A DNA stretch of 42,243 nt from JAYZDP01 sp036337765 (lineage in GTDB: Bacteria > Acidobacteriota > Thermoanaerobaculia > Multivoradales > Multivoraceae), in the NCBI GenBank assembly GCA_036337765.1, contig JAYZDP010000234.1, positions 1-42,243 on the forward strand, read 5' to 3'. The notes below the pieces were generated by a model. The model was not told the DNA's origin. It was given only the letters and a program-made list of their open reading frames with translations, and made no database searches. Shown in pieces: positions 1 through 6,309 of the stretch. The translations under genes were made by a program, and so were the position numbers. Every line of letters starts with the position of its first letter. The first letter of the stretch is position 1.

Positions 1-402
1 CCCTTCGACCTCTCGGTAGACCGCGGCCACGCGTTTCCAGGCGGCCTCGACACGCTGGTGGAAGACCGGCCACGACTCGCCCGCGGGAGGGGTGTAGTCG
101 AGGCCCATGGGATCGAAGTCGAAGCTGGCGTAGGCGTGGCCGCGCAGATCACCGAGGTCGCGCTCCTGAAGTAGCGGCTCGAGCTCGATATCGATGCCGG
201 TGGCACGACTCACCGCCGCCGCCGTCATGTGGGCCCTGGCGAGATCGCTCGCCAGGATTCGCGTAATTCCAACGCCCTCCACTCGGCGACCCAGCCGATC
301 CGCCTGTGCGAGGCCATTCTCGTTCAGCGGCACCTCGGGGTGCTGAACCACGCGGAGCTTGTTGCCGTCGGTCTCGCCGTGCCGGATCAGGAGAATCCCC
401 AT
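1..402 (-). CDS. Histidine phosphatase family protein (phosphoglycerate mutase-like), 3' end outside window
   Basis: The 134 visible residues are the N-terminal part of a histidine phosphatase, an enzyme class that hydrolyses phosphate esters through a phosphohistidine. The diagnostic RHGET motif lies at residues 7-11, with His8 as the expected nucleophile. The second conserved Arg is in SDLARAHMTA (about residue 56), and the general-acid region is QERDLGDLRG (from residue 79). The C-terminal part with the second active-site His is cut off by the window edge, so the substrate (phosphosugar, cobalamin precursor, other) cannot be told. The ATG was chosen because it gives the normal short beta-strand MGILLI before the motif. 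No Shine-Dalgarno is visible; a TATAGT box sits only 9 nt upstream, suggesting a nearly leaderless transcript. The gene diverges from the outer-membrane barrel gene. Confidence 0.9.
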   Translation of the reverse strand, partial: MGILLIRHGETDGNKLRVVQHPEVPLNENGLAQADRLGRRVEGVGITRILASDLARAHMTAAAVSRATGIDIELEPLLQERDLGDLRGHAYASFDFDPMGLDYTPPAGESWPVFHQRVEAAWKRVAAVYREVEG

Positions 403-464
403 GGCGCCGATACTATAGGCGTCCTGCGGCCGCACTCGAGGATCGGACCGACATTGGAGTCACC
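403..464. promoter_or_regulatory. Divergent promoter region
   Basis: This is the 62-nt spacer between the divergent histidine phosphatase and barrel genes. On the minus strand TATAGT (417 to 412) is followed by 9 nt and the phosphatase ATG, the spacing expected for a nearly leaderless transcript. On the plus strand TACTAT (411-416) could be the -10 of the barrel gene, which has a GGAG ribosome site at 456-459. No good -35 element is seen on either strand, so the calls rest on the -10 boxes only. Confidence 0.35.
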
Positions 465-1052
465 ATGCACGCATGCACCCGCGCAATCGTCGTTTCGGCC
501 GTCCTCGGCGCCCTCGCGCTTCCCACGGCCGCAGCCGAGACCGGCCTTTATCTGAATCTCAAACTGGGCACCACCGACATCGACACCTCGGTGGGCGGTG
601 CTTTTCAGCAGGTCATCGACGGTCACGACGACTCGGTCGCCTACGAAGTTGGCTATCGGTTCTCACGCCACTGGGCGGTACAGGCGGCGACCCACGACTT
701 CGGCAGTGTCGTCGGCGCCGCGCCTCCCTGCACTCCAGAGCCTCCCGTCGCCTGCCCGCTGTTCGTGCCCGTCGAAGCGTCCTCGATGGCCTACTCGCTG
801 TCGCTACTGCCGCAGCTCCCGCTGGGTCAGCGGCTCTCGATCTTCGGCAAGATCGGCCTGATCTCCTGGGAGAGCGAGCTGCGCACCACTCTTACCCCGG
901 GAGAGGACCTCGGCGAGAGCTCGGAGGAAGACATCCTCTGGGGCCTGGGGGCGCGACTCAAGGTCTTCGGCCCATTCGAGATCTTCTACGAGTACGAGGG
1001 GGTCGGCGACGAACTGGAAACTCAGGCATTCGGAGTCTCCTTCGCGTTCTAG
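465..1052 (+). CDS. Small outer-membrane beta-barrel protein (OmpA-like/OMP_b-brl type)
   Basis: A 195-residue exported protein. Residues 1-25 form a signal peptide with a hydrophobic core (VVSAVLGALALP) and an Ala-rich cleavage site before ETGLYL. The mature part alternates polar and hydrophobic residues as amphipathic strands (GLYLNLKLG, VAYEVGYRF, MAYSLSLLPQLP, LSIFGKIGLISW, FEIFYEYEG) and ends in GVSFAF. The terminal Phe is the usual recognition signal of the barrel-insertion machinery. It resembles 8-stranded OmpA-transmembrane-like barrels, of which it has the typical length. The ATG is preceded by GGAG with good spacing; extension upstream to a GTG would add an implausible Arg-rich leader. 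Function is unknown. The next gene begins within about 30 nt, so the two may be cotranscribed. Confidence 0.8.
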   Translation: MHACTRAIVVSAVLGALALPTAAAETGLYLNLKLGTTDIDTSVGGAFQQVIDGHDDSVAYEVGYRFSRHWAVQAATHDFGSVVGAAPPCTPEPPVACPLFVPVEASSMAYSLSLLPQLPLGQRLSIFGKIGLISWESELRTTLTPGEDLGESSEEDILWGLGARLKVFGPFEIFYEYEGVGDELETQAFGVSFAF

Positions 1053-1080
1053 GAAACCAGGACTCTGGTATCCGCGAGGA

Positions 1081-1524
1081 CTGCGCTTCTCGTGTCACGG
1101 CTGCGGCGACTGTTGCCGCGGAGACGGCCACGTCTGGGTCGACGACGAAGCAGCCGATCTCGCCGCCCACCTCGGCATCGTTGTCACCGACTTTCGCCGC
1201 CGCTACCTTCGCAAGGTCGGCGGCCGCTACTGCCTAATCGACAAGCCAAACCGCGACTGCATCTTTCTCGACCGCGGCGGCTGTACGGTGTACGAGGCGC
1301 GGCCGACGCAGTGTCGCACCTTCCCCTTCTGGCCCGAGAATCTCGCCAGTGAGAGCACCTGGGCGGTGGTCTGCCTGCAATGCCGGGGCTCGGGCACCGG
1401 CGAGCTCTACGAGCTAGGTCGCATCCACGAGATCCGCTCCAAGCACGAGGCCACGACGTCTGGGCCGACCGACGGATGCTCCGAATCGCACCCCGACTCA
1501 GACCCGGGCGAGCGGCACCGGTAG
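1081..1524 (+). CDS. YkgJ family cysteine-cluster protein; start codon uncertain
   Basis: Members of this family are small proteins with conserved Cys thought to bind metal (zinc or an Fe-S centre). Here CxxCxxCC appears near the N terminus (SCHGCGDCCRG) and is followed by DCIFL, GCTVYEARPTQCRTFPFWP and VCLQCRG, all family hallmarks. The start is problematic. In this frame no ATG, GTG or TTG exists between the preceding in-frame stop (859-861) and a GTG at 1288, which lies well inside the domain. The only NTG codon ahead of the Cys cluster is the CTG given here. The recognisable family sequence (WYPRGLRF) already begins about five codons earlier, at 1066. Either a rare start codon is used, perhaps by coupling to the preceding barrel gene that stops at 1052, or the original start has been lost. 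The last 27 nt overlap the end of the convergent SMP-30-like gene. Confidence 0.75.
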   Translation: MRFSCHGCGDCCRGDGHVWVDDEAADLAAHLGIVVTDFRRRYLRKVGGRYCLIDKPNRDCIFLDRGGCTVYEARPTQCRTFPFWPENLASESTWAVVCLQCRGSGTGELYELGRIHEIRSKHEATTSGPTDGCSESHPDSDPGERHR

Positions 1525-2331
1525 GCCTGCGACCGGCGAGCGACCGCGAAAGATCGTGCCGCCGAGATCGGCATCGTCGTTGTCTGCGGTGACGATGTAG
1601 AGATCGCGTCGATCGTCTCCTCCGAAGCAAAGGCTCGTGATCGCCTTCGCGGGTACGTCCACCTCGCCGAGCAGGGCGCCGTGCGAGCCGTAGCGGAGCA
1701 CACATCCGCCGCCGTAGCAGGCGACCCACCCCGCGCCCTCCTCGTCGACCGCCAGCCCGTCGGGGCCGCCGCGGTCGAGCTGTGCGAATGTACTCCGCGA
1801 GATCGTCCCCTCCTCGTCCCACTCGTAGCACCACACGACCCGCGGAACGCTGTCGGAGTGGTAGACGCGCTTGCCGTCGGGCGAGAAGCCGATGCCGTTG
1901 GTCAGCGCCACTCCACCGTGAACCTCCTCGCAGCGACCGTCGGGGTGCAGATGGTAGAGCTCGCCCATCACTTTGCCGCGCGACTCGTCGAAAGGGCTCG
2001 AGCGCAGTGAGCCGAACCAGACCCCGCCCTCAGCGTCGGTGAACAGATCGTTGTACCCCCCTACGTCTTCCTGATTCCAGAGGATGCGCGTCTCGCCGTC
2101 CTTGACATGACAGATGTTGCGCCCCGAGACCACGACGCCGCCATCGGCGTGCAAAACGATGCCACCCACCCCGCGTCGCTTCGGAACCACCACGGAGATG
2201 GAGCCGTCCGGGTCGCGCCGATAGACACCGCCGTTGTGGACATCGCTGAAGTGCAGGCCGCCCACCGCATCGACCCGCGGGCCTTCGATCAGTCCGTACC
2301 CGGTCGCCAGCGTTTCCAGCTCGATCTGCAT
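1498..2331 (-). CDS. SMP-30/gluconolactonase/LRE family protein
   Basis: A 277-residue six-bladed beta-propeller of the SMP-30 family, whose members are metal-dependent sugar lactonases or related esterases. Metal-ligand positions are visible: Glu16 in GLIEGPRV, an Asn in DVGGYNDLFTDAEG or ALTNGIGFSPDGKRVYHSDS, and the Asp in GGPDGLAVDEEG. The ATG chosen is preceded by GAGGAG at good spacing and begins directly at the domain (MQIELETL). The frame stays open upstream for another 49 codons that encode the C-terminal part of an unrelated GNAT acetyltransferase (see that entry), so an N-terminally extended fusion is possible but less likely. No signal peptide is seen, so the protein is cytoplasmic. 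Its true lactone substrate cannot be inferred. Confidence 0.85.
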   Translation of the reverse strand: MQIELETLATGYGLIEGPRVDAVGGLHFSDVHNGGVYRRDPDGSISVVVPKRRGVGGIVLHADGGVVVSGRNICHVKDGETRILWNQEDVGGYNDLFTDAEGGVWFGSLRSSPFDESRGKVMGELYHLHPDGRCEEVHGGVALTNGIGFSPDGKRVYHSDSVPRVVWCYEWDEEGTISRSTFAQLDRGGPDGLAVDEEGAGWVACYGGGCVLRYGSHGALLGEVDVPAKAITSLCFGGDDRRDLYIVTADNDDADLGGTIFRGRSPVAGLPVPLARV

Positions 2332-2355
2332 GCTGCGCTCCTCCTCGACTCGGTC

Positions 2356-2520
2356 GAGTCGCTTTCTGTAGTGAATCTCGCCGGCTCCGACCGGGACGTC
2401 CCGGTCCTCGGCAAAGAGCTCAAAACCGTAGCGCGGATAGAACTCCGGTGCCTGAAAGGTGTGCGTCGAGAACAGCATCTTGCGCCAGCCGCGACGCCGG
2501 GCTCCGAGTCGGCCTCGTCG
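2356..2520 (-). pseudogene. Remnant of a GNAT family N-acetyltransferase (C-terminal third only)
   Basis: Roughly 55 codons read as the last part of a GNAT acetyltransferase: RRRGWRKMLFSTHTFQAPEF then YPRYGFELFAEDRDVPVG and a terminal YRKRL. This matches the family pattern of a helix, the THTFQAPEFY strand, the 'GFE.F' segment and a closing RKRL. The acetyl-CoA-binding motif A and everything before it are absent, so it cannot be an active transferase. The frame runs without a stop into the SMP-30-like gene. Upstream it abuts, in another frame, the end of a pyrE-like remnant. I read it as a deletion scar; a functional in-frame fusion with the lactonase is the alternative. Confidence 0.6.
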
Positions 2521-2864
2521 AGCCCGGAGGCGAGGAACAGCGAACCCAGCTCGAGATCGATCGCTCCGAGCGCCTCCGGCGCCCCGCTTTCGCGGTCGAT
2601 GACGCAGAGGGCAGTGTCGACCCGCGCGCCCGCGACATCGCGCCCCTCGGCCAGAAGACAGGTGCCGTAGGTCTTCGCCTGCTTACGCACGAAGACGACG
2701 GGGACCGAAAGAAGCTGCCCCAGCACAGTGGCAAGCGGCACACCGCCGAACTCCAGACCTGCGAGTACCTCCGTGTCACCGGGGACGAGCGCCTGCATCC
2801 CGGAACAGACGTCACGTAACAGCCGCGGGTCCGACTCGAATCGGTACTTGTCGAAGGAGTGATC
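2520..2864 (-). pseudogene. pyrE: Decayed orotate phosphoribosyltransferase gene (pyrE-like)
   Basis: The translation begins abruptly at DHSFDKYRFESDPRLLRD, directly after an in-frame TAG. It continues with EVLAGLEFGGVPLATVLGQL, VVFVRKQAKTYGT and LLAEGRDVAG. These are the standard PyrE blocks, so the identity is secure. About the first 25 residues are missing. DVAGARV then runs straight into DTALCVIDRESG, which skips the segment that normally carries the PRPP-binding VEDVVTTGG loop. Without that loop the product could not be catalytic. The similarity ends near SLFLASGLDEA, where another frame picks up the GNAT remnant. Both ends and the middle are therefore missing. A functional pyrE would have to be elsewhere in the genome. 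Confidence 0.7.
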
Positions 2865-2896
2865 GGAACTCGCCCCCTAGCGCGGTCGTGTAGTCT

Positions 2897-2919
2897 CTCG
2901 GGCTTCAGACGAGCCCGAG
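2897..2919 (+). promoter_or_regulatory. Perfect 8-bp inverted repeat just before the MFS exporter start
   Basis: CTCGGGCT (2897-2904) and AGCCCGAG (2912-2919) are perfect complements separated by 7 nt, and the second arm ends 2 nt before the ATG of the exporter. A possible -10, TAGTCT, lies immediately upstream at 2891-2896. The repeat therefore covers the expected transcription start and the ribosome-binding region, and no separate Shine-Dalgarno is visible. It could be a repressor operator, as is common for drug exporters, or an RNA hairpin that limits translation. The sequence cannot decide between them. Confidence 0.5.
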
Positions 2920-2921
2920 TC

Positions 2922-4187
2922 ATGCCAGTACTACGCAAGAACCGCCGGGCGGGGATGGTCTTCATCCTCATCACTCTGTTCATCGACATCCTCGGTCTCG
3001 GCATCATCATTCCGATTCTGCCGCAGCTGATCAAGGGCTTTGCGGGCGGCGACACCTCTCGCGCTGGCATATACGTCGGCATGATCAGCTTCCTCTACGC
3101 GGTCATGCAGTTCGGCTTCGCGCCGATTCTGGGCGGACTCTCCGATCGCTTCGGTCGCCGACCCATCGTTCTGGTCTCGCTGTTCGGTCTCGGTTGCGAC
3201 TACATCATCCAGGGTCTCGCCCCGTCGATCGGCTGGCTGTTCGTGGGCCGTGCCATCGCCGGCGTCATGGGTGCGAGCTTCACGACCGCCAACGCCTACA
3301 TAGCGGACGTGTCCACACCCGAGAATCGAGCCCGCAACTTCGGCCTCGTCGGCGTCGCCTTCGGAATGGGCTTCATCTTCGGCCCTGCCCTCGGCGGGCT
3401 GCTGGGGTCGATCCACCTACGCCTCCCGTTCTTCGCCTCCGCCGCCCTAGCGCTCATCAACTGGCTCTACGGTTTCTTCGTCCTCCCCGAGTCGCTGTCG
3501 GAGGAGAACCGCAGCCCGTTCACGTGGCGCAAGGCCCACCCGTTCTCGAGCTTCGGCAACTTGCGGGCCTACCCGCTGGTGGCCGGACTCGCCACCTCCT
3601 TCATCTTTCTCGGCATGGCACAACGCGGCCTCGAAAACTCATGGGTGCTCTACACGAACTACAAGTTCGGCTGGGAGCAGCGTGCCAACGGGTTGAGCCT
3701 GGCGCTGGTCGGCGTAACGGCCGCGATCGTCCAGGGAGCTCTCGTGCGGCCGACCATCGCGAAGTTTGGCGAGCGCAAGACCATCCTCTTCGGGCTCTCG
3801 GTCGGTGTCTTGTCCTACCTCGGCTATGCGCTGGCGTCACGGGGCTGGATGATGCTCACCGTCATCGTAGCCGGCAGTCTTGGTGGGGTTGCAGGTCCGG
3901 CGATCCAGGGTCTGGTCGCCGGCACCGTCGCGCCCTCGGATCAGGGCAAGGTGCAGGGCGCGATCACCTCGTTGATGAGCCTGACCAGCATCGTCGCGCC
4001 GATCATTTTCACGGCCGGGCTCTTCAGCTACTTCACTTCCGCCAACGCTCCGATCGATCTACCGGGCGCACCCTTCCTGCTCGGCGCCGCCTTCATGGTC
4101 ACCGCCGTGTGGACCCTGGTGCGCCTGTTCAGGCGCATTCCAGAGCAGCCCGGAGATCCGACGCCGCAGCCCAATTCGCCCATTTAG
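2922..4187 (+). CDS. MFS transporter, TetA/TCR-type (12 TM) exporter
   Basis: A 421-residue major facilitator superfamily protein of normal length for a 12-helix carrier. TM1 carries FIDILGLGIIIPILPQLI, typical of the Tet/multidrug antiporter branch. The loop between TM2 and TM3 has motif A, GGLSDRFGRRPIVL. TM5 has a motif C-like GPALGGLLG stretch. The remaining helices are evident (ALALINWLYGFFVLPESL, LATSFIFLGM, LVGVTAAIVQGALV and others). The expected role is proton-coupled export of a small organic compound across the inner membrane; the substrate is unknown. The ATG was preferred over an upstream GTG because it starts two residues before the basic leader VLRKNRR and is bracketed by the inverted repeat. 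The gene stands alone between divergent and convergent neighbours. Confidence 0.88.
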   Translation: MPVLRKNRRAGMVFILITLFIDILGLGIIIPILPQLIKGFAGGDTSRAGIYVGMISFLYAVMQFGFAPILGGLSDRFGRRPIVLVSLFGLGCDYIIQGLAPSIGWLFVGRAIAGVMGASFTTANAYIADVSTPENRARNFGLVGVAFGMGFIFGPALGGLLGSIHLRLPFFASAALALINWLYGFFVLPESLSEENRSPFTWRKAHPFSSFGNLRAYPLVAGLATSFIFLGMAQRGLENSWVLYTNYKFGWEQRANGLSLALVGVTAAIVQGALVRPTIAKFGERKTILFGLSVGVLSYLGYALASRGWMMLTVIVAGSLGGVAGPAIQGLVAGTVAPSDQGKVQGAITSLMSLTSIVAPIIFTAGLFSYFTSANAPIDLPGAPFLLGAAFMVTAVWTLVRLFRRIPEQPGDPTPQPNSPI

Positions 4188-4240
4188 GCATCTCCTAGAG
4201 CCAGGTTGCCTACCAATGGATCGAGCCTGAGGCAAGTTCT

Positions 4241-4260
4241 GGGCCTGCGCAGCGAGCGCC
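4241..4260 (+). repeat. 20-nt intergenic repeat, copy 1
   Basis: GGGCCTGCGCAGCGAGCGCC lies in the 132-nt convergent spacer after the MFS gene. A copy with a single mismatch is at 40774-40793, in the window's other sizeable convergent spacer. Both are preceded at short distance by TGGATC. No rho-independent terminator with a T-run is seen here. Apart from this repeat and the small stub gene next to it, I see nothing else in the spacer. Confidence 0.45.
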
Positions 4261-4323
4261 TCATTCGAGGTTGTAGACCGCTGCCAGGCCAAACAGCCAC
4301 TGGTGGAACCGACGGCGCTTCAA
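4261..4323 (-). pseudogene. 20-codon stub, N terminus of a small membrane protein
   Basis: A TTG start overlaps the stop of the upstream metallophosphoesterase gene as TTGA. The 20 encoded residues are MKRRRFHQWLFGLAAVYNLE followed by TGA. A basic leader followed by WLFGLAAVYNL is how some families of small (about 140 aa) transmembrane proteins begin, in which a longer hydrophobic part would follow. Here it ends inside what should be the first helix. I interpret it as the 5' stub of a deleted gene, formerly the last gene of this operon. A functional 20-residue peptide is possible but unsupported. Confidence 0.35.
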
Positions 4324-5345
4324 CGTGTTTCGCTGCTGGGGGAACCAGGCTGCGAGCGCTCCCCCGCCGCGACGATTTCGCGATGGAAGGTGAACGCCTC
4401 GGCCTCGCCGGGATCGACGCGTACCCGTACCCAGTACACATCCGGGTGACCGAACGCCTCGGCACGAGTGAAGTTCTCGACCAGCTGGCCCTCGTCGTCG
4501 TACAGGGGCTTGTCAACCCGAAAGACGTGGGTGTCGCCGACCGCGAGAACCACGGGCCCTGGGAAAGCACGCGCGTGGCGCACCAAGGCCGGATAGAGCT
4601 CTTCCAACCCGGGTCGAGGTTCTAGGCAACGCTCGCACAAGGCGCCGACCAGGAGGGGCAGCCCACTCACCGGCCAGGGATCGGCCTGGGTCGCCAGAAA
4701 CACCGCGTCGGCGCCCTTCTCAAGGGCCACGCGAAACGTCTCGTCGATCCAGGCCAGCGCAGCCGCCAGCCGCCGCTGGTCGAGCGACGGATCGTCCGAG
4801 GGTCGAGTTAGAACGACCAGGTGGATGGTGGCGAAGACCACCCCATCGCGAACCCAGCGGACGTTCTCGACGAACTCCTCGAACTGCGCTGCGTCGCTCT
4901 GCACGGCCAGCTCCAGCGGCGGAGCACCGATCGCCGTCGCTCGCGGTCGGGGATAGTAGAGCTCTCGAAAAAACTCGAGCCGCTCGTACTCGTCCGAGCC
5001 CGTCTGCGAGCAGTCGTACCAGTCGTTGTCGCCAGGAGTGATGACGAAGGGCGCCGAGAAGCCGCGGTAGAGCTCGAACCGACTCACCATCATCTCGTCG
5101 GTGCAGGGGGCCGCACCGCCCTTCGTATCGCCGAGGTGAATCACCCACTGCACGTCAGGGCGAGCGTTGACGTCGGCGATCAGAGTCTCGAAGCGCCCCA
5201 CGTTCGCCTGCGTGTAGGGGTTGTCGCCGAGAAGCGCGAACTCGAAGAATCGATCCGTCGGCCTCTCGGAGTCGAGATCATCAGCGACCGGGCCGCAAGC
5301 CGTCATCGCGAGCGTGAGCGTCAAAAAGGATCGTCGCCAGTTCAG
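4320..5345 (-). CDS. Calcineurin-like metallophosphoesterase lipoprotein; apparent CTG start
   Basis: A 341-residue exported phosphoesterase. The dimetal-site motifs of the calcineurin-like fold appear in order: ALLGDNPYT, VIHLGDTKGG, TPGDNDWYDC and near the C terminus LAVGDTHVFR. The N terminus MNWRRSFLTLTLAMTACGPV is a short lipoprotein signal with Cys after MTA, so the enzyme is probably membrane-anchored in the periplasm. This signal is complete only if translation begins at CTG. That CTG overlaps the stop of the upstream SDR gene as CTGA and has GGAG 8 nt upstream. The next candidate, a TTG seven codons later, lacks both the basic n-region and a ribosome site. Substrate unknown; phosphomonoesters or nucleotides are typical. 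A short stub gene overlaps its stop. Confidence 0.8.
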   Translation of the reverse strand: MNWRRSFLTLTLAMTACGPVADDLDSERPTDRFFEFALLGDNPYTQANVGRFETLIADVNARPDVQWVIHLGDTKGGAAPCTDEMMVSRFELYRGFSAPFVITPGDNDWYDCSQTGSDEYERLEFFRELYYPRPRATAIGAPPLELAVQSDAAQFEEFVENVRWVRDGVVFATIHLVVLTRPSDDPSLDQRRLAAALAWIDETFRVALEKGADAVFLATQADPWPVSGLPLLVGALCERCLEPRPGLEELYPALVRHARAFPGPVVLAVGDTHVFRVDKPLYDDEGQLVENFTRAEAFGHPDVYWVRVRVDPGEAEAFTFHREIVAAGERSQPGSPSSETR

Positions 5346-6259
5346 GGTAGGGACTCCAGGGGAAGCGGCTCCGCTGACGACCCATCGATGTCGTAGAAGC
5401 CGTACTCGCGACCCAGCGCAGCCGCCACCGGGGCCTGGCCGCTCTTGGACTGTCGGTCCGGATCTGCAGCCAGAGCGGCCACGGCCCGGCCCATGAACTG
5501 TGGCGACTCCGAGTTGGAGAGGTCGAGAAACTCGGCTGCCTCCATGACCTTCTCGGTACGCACCAGGCCCGGGTACAGGGAAACGACGGTTCCTCCGGTG
5601 CCTTCGAACTCGAGCGCCATCTCCGTCGTGAGACGGTCAGTGGCGTACTTCGCAGCACCGTAGATGACGTTGGCGATGGGACGCTGTGCCGCCCAGAACG
5701 AGACGTTCACGATCAGACCACGCCCCCGCTCGATCATGCCGGGAACCGCCAGCCGAGCACAGAGGAAATCGGAACGCACTCCCGCTTCGAACATCGCTTT
5801 CCAGCGCCAGCTCGGCTGCTCCCAGAACGGCTTGGGCCATGTGAACTCCCCGTTCTCGACCATGCTCTCGTAGCCGCCCCAGGCGGAGTTGACGAGGATC
5901 CCGATCGCCTCGCACTCGGGCCCGACCTGCTCGAACATCGAGTCGATCGAGCACTCATCGGACACATCGCAGCAGACGGCCCTGCAGTCACCGACCAGCG
6001 CCCGGGCCTCGCGAACGTTTTCTTCGAGCGAGCCCACGACGCCCTCGGTGTCGGCAAGCGTTCGCGCGGCCGCGCAGACCGTGACCCCGGCCTCCGCGAG
6101 ACCGAGGTCCACACCCTTTCCGACGCCGCGGATCGCGCCGGTTACGAGAGCCACCTCAGTCGGCTCCGCGACTCCGTCGGCGTGCGCAGCCACAGCCAGC
6201 AGCACGAGCACAGCGAGTGACTCGACCTTTCGCAACCGCACCTCCCCATAGACAGCCAT
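5342..6259 (-). CDS. Short-chain dehydrogenase/reductase (DHRS1-like) with an N-terminal signal-like segment
   Basis: A 305-residue Rossmann-fold oxidoreductase of the classical SDR family. The cofactor motif TGAIRGVGKG follows VALV, NSAWGG stands at the usual NAG position, and the catalytic residues are Ser in VNVSFW and YGAAK (YxxxK). The later part (GTGGTVVSLYPGLVRTE) matches DHRS1-type enzymes. Unusually, about 40 residues precede the Rossmann fold. They include a basic stretch (RLRKVES) and a hydrophobic core, LAVLVLLAVAAHADG, resembling a cleavable signal peptide. SDRs use cytoplasmic NAD(P)H, so export would be odd. An internal GTG immediately before ALVTGA is an alternative start, but it would leave almost no residues before the first beta-strand. 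The gene is followed by the metallophosphoesterase with a 4-nt overlap. Substrate unknown. Confidence 0.8.
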   Translation of the reverse strand: MAVYGEVRLRKVESLAVLVLLAVAAHADGVAEPTEVALVTGAIRGVGKGVDLGLAEAGVTVCAAARTLADTEGVVGSLEENVREARALVGDCRAVCCDVSDECSIDSMFEQVGPECEAIGILVNSAWGGYESMVENGEFTWPKPFWEQPSWRWKAMFEAGVRSDFLCARLAVPGMIERGRGLIVNVSFWAAQRPIANVIYGAAKYATDRLTTEMALEFEGTGGTVVSLYPGLVRTEKVMEAAEFLDLSNSESPQFMGRAVAALAADPDRQSKSGQAPVAAALGREYGFYDIDGSSAEPLPLESLP

Positions 6260-6309
6260 CGCTGGGTGGAACTCTCTCACCAGCACCGAAGTTCCCTACG
6301 GTTCGGAGC

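Noticed and set aside
306..464. GTG-started longer form of the outer-membrane barrel
   Set aside because: The added Arg-rich leader would hide the signal peptide and overlaps the divergent phosphatase gene; the internal ATG has a ribosome site.
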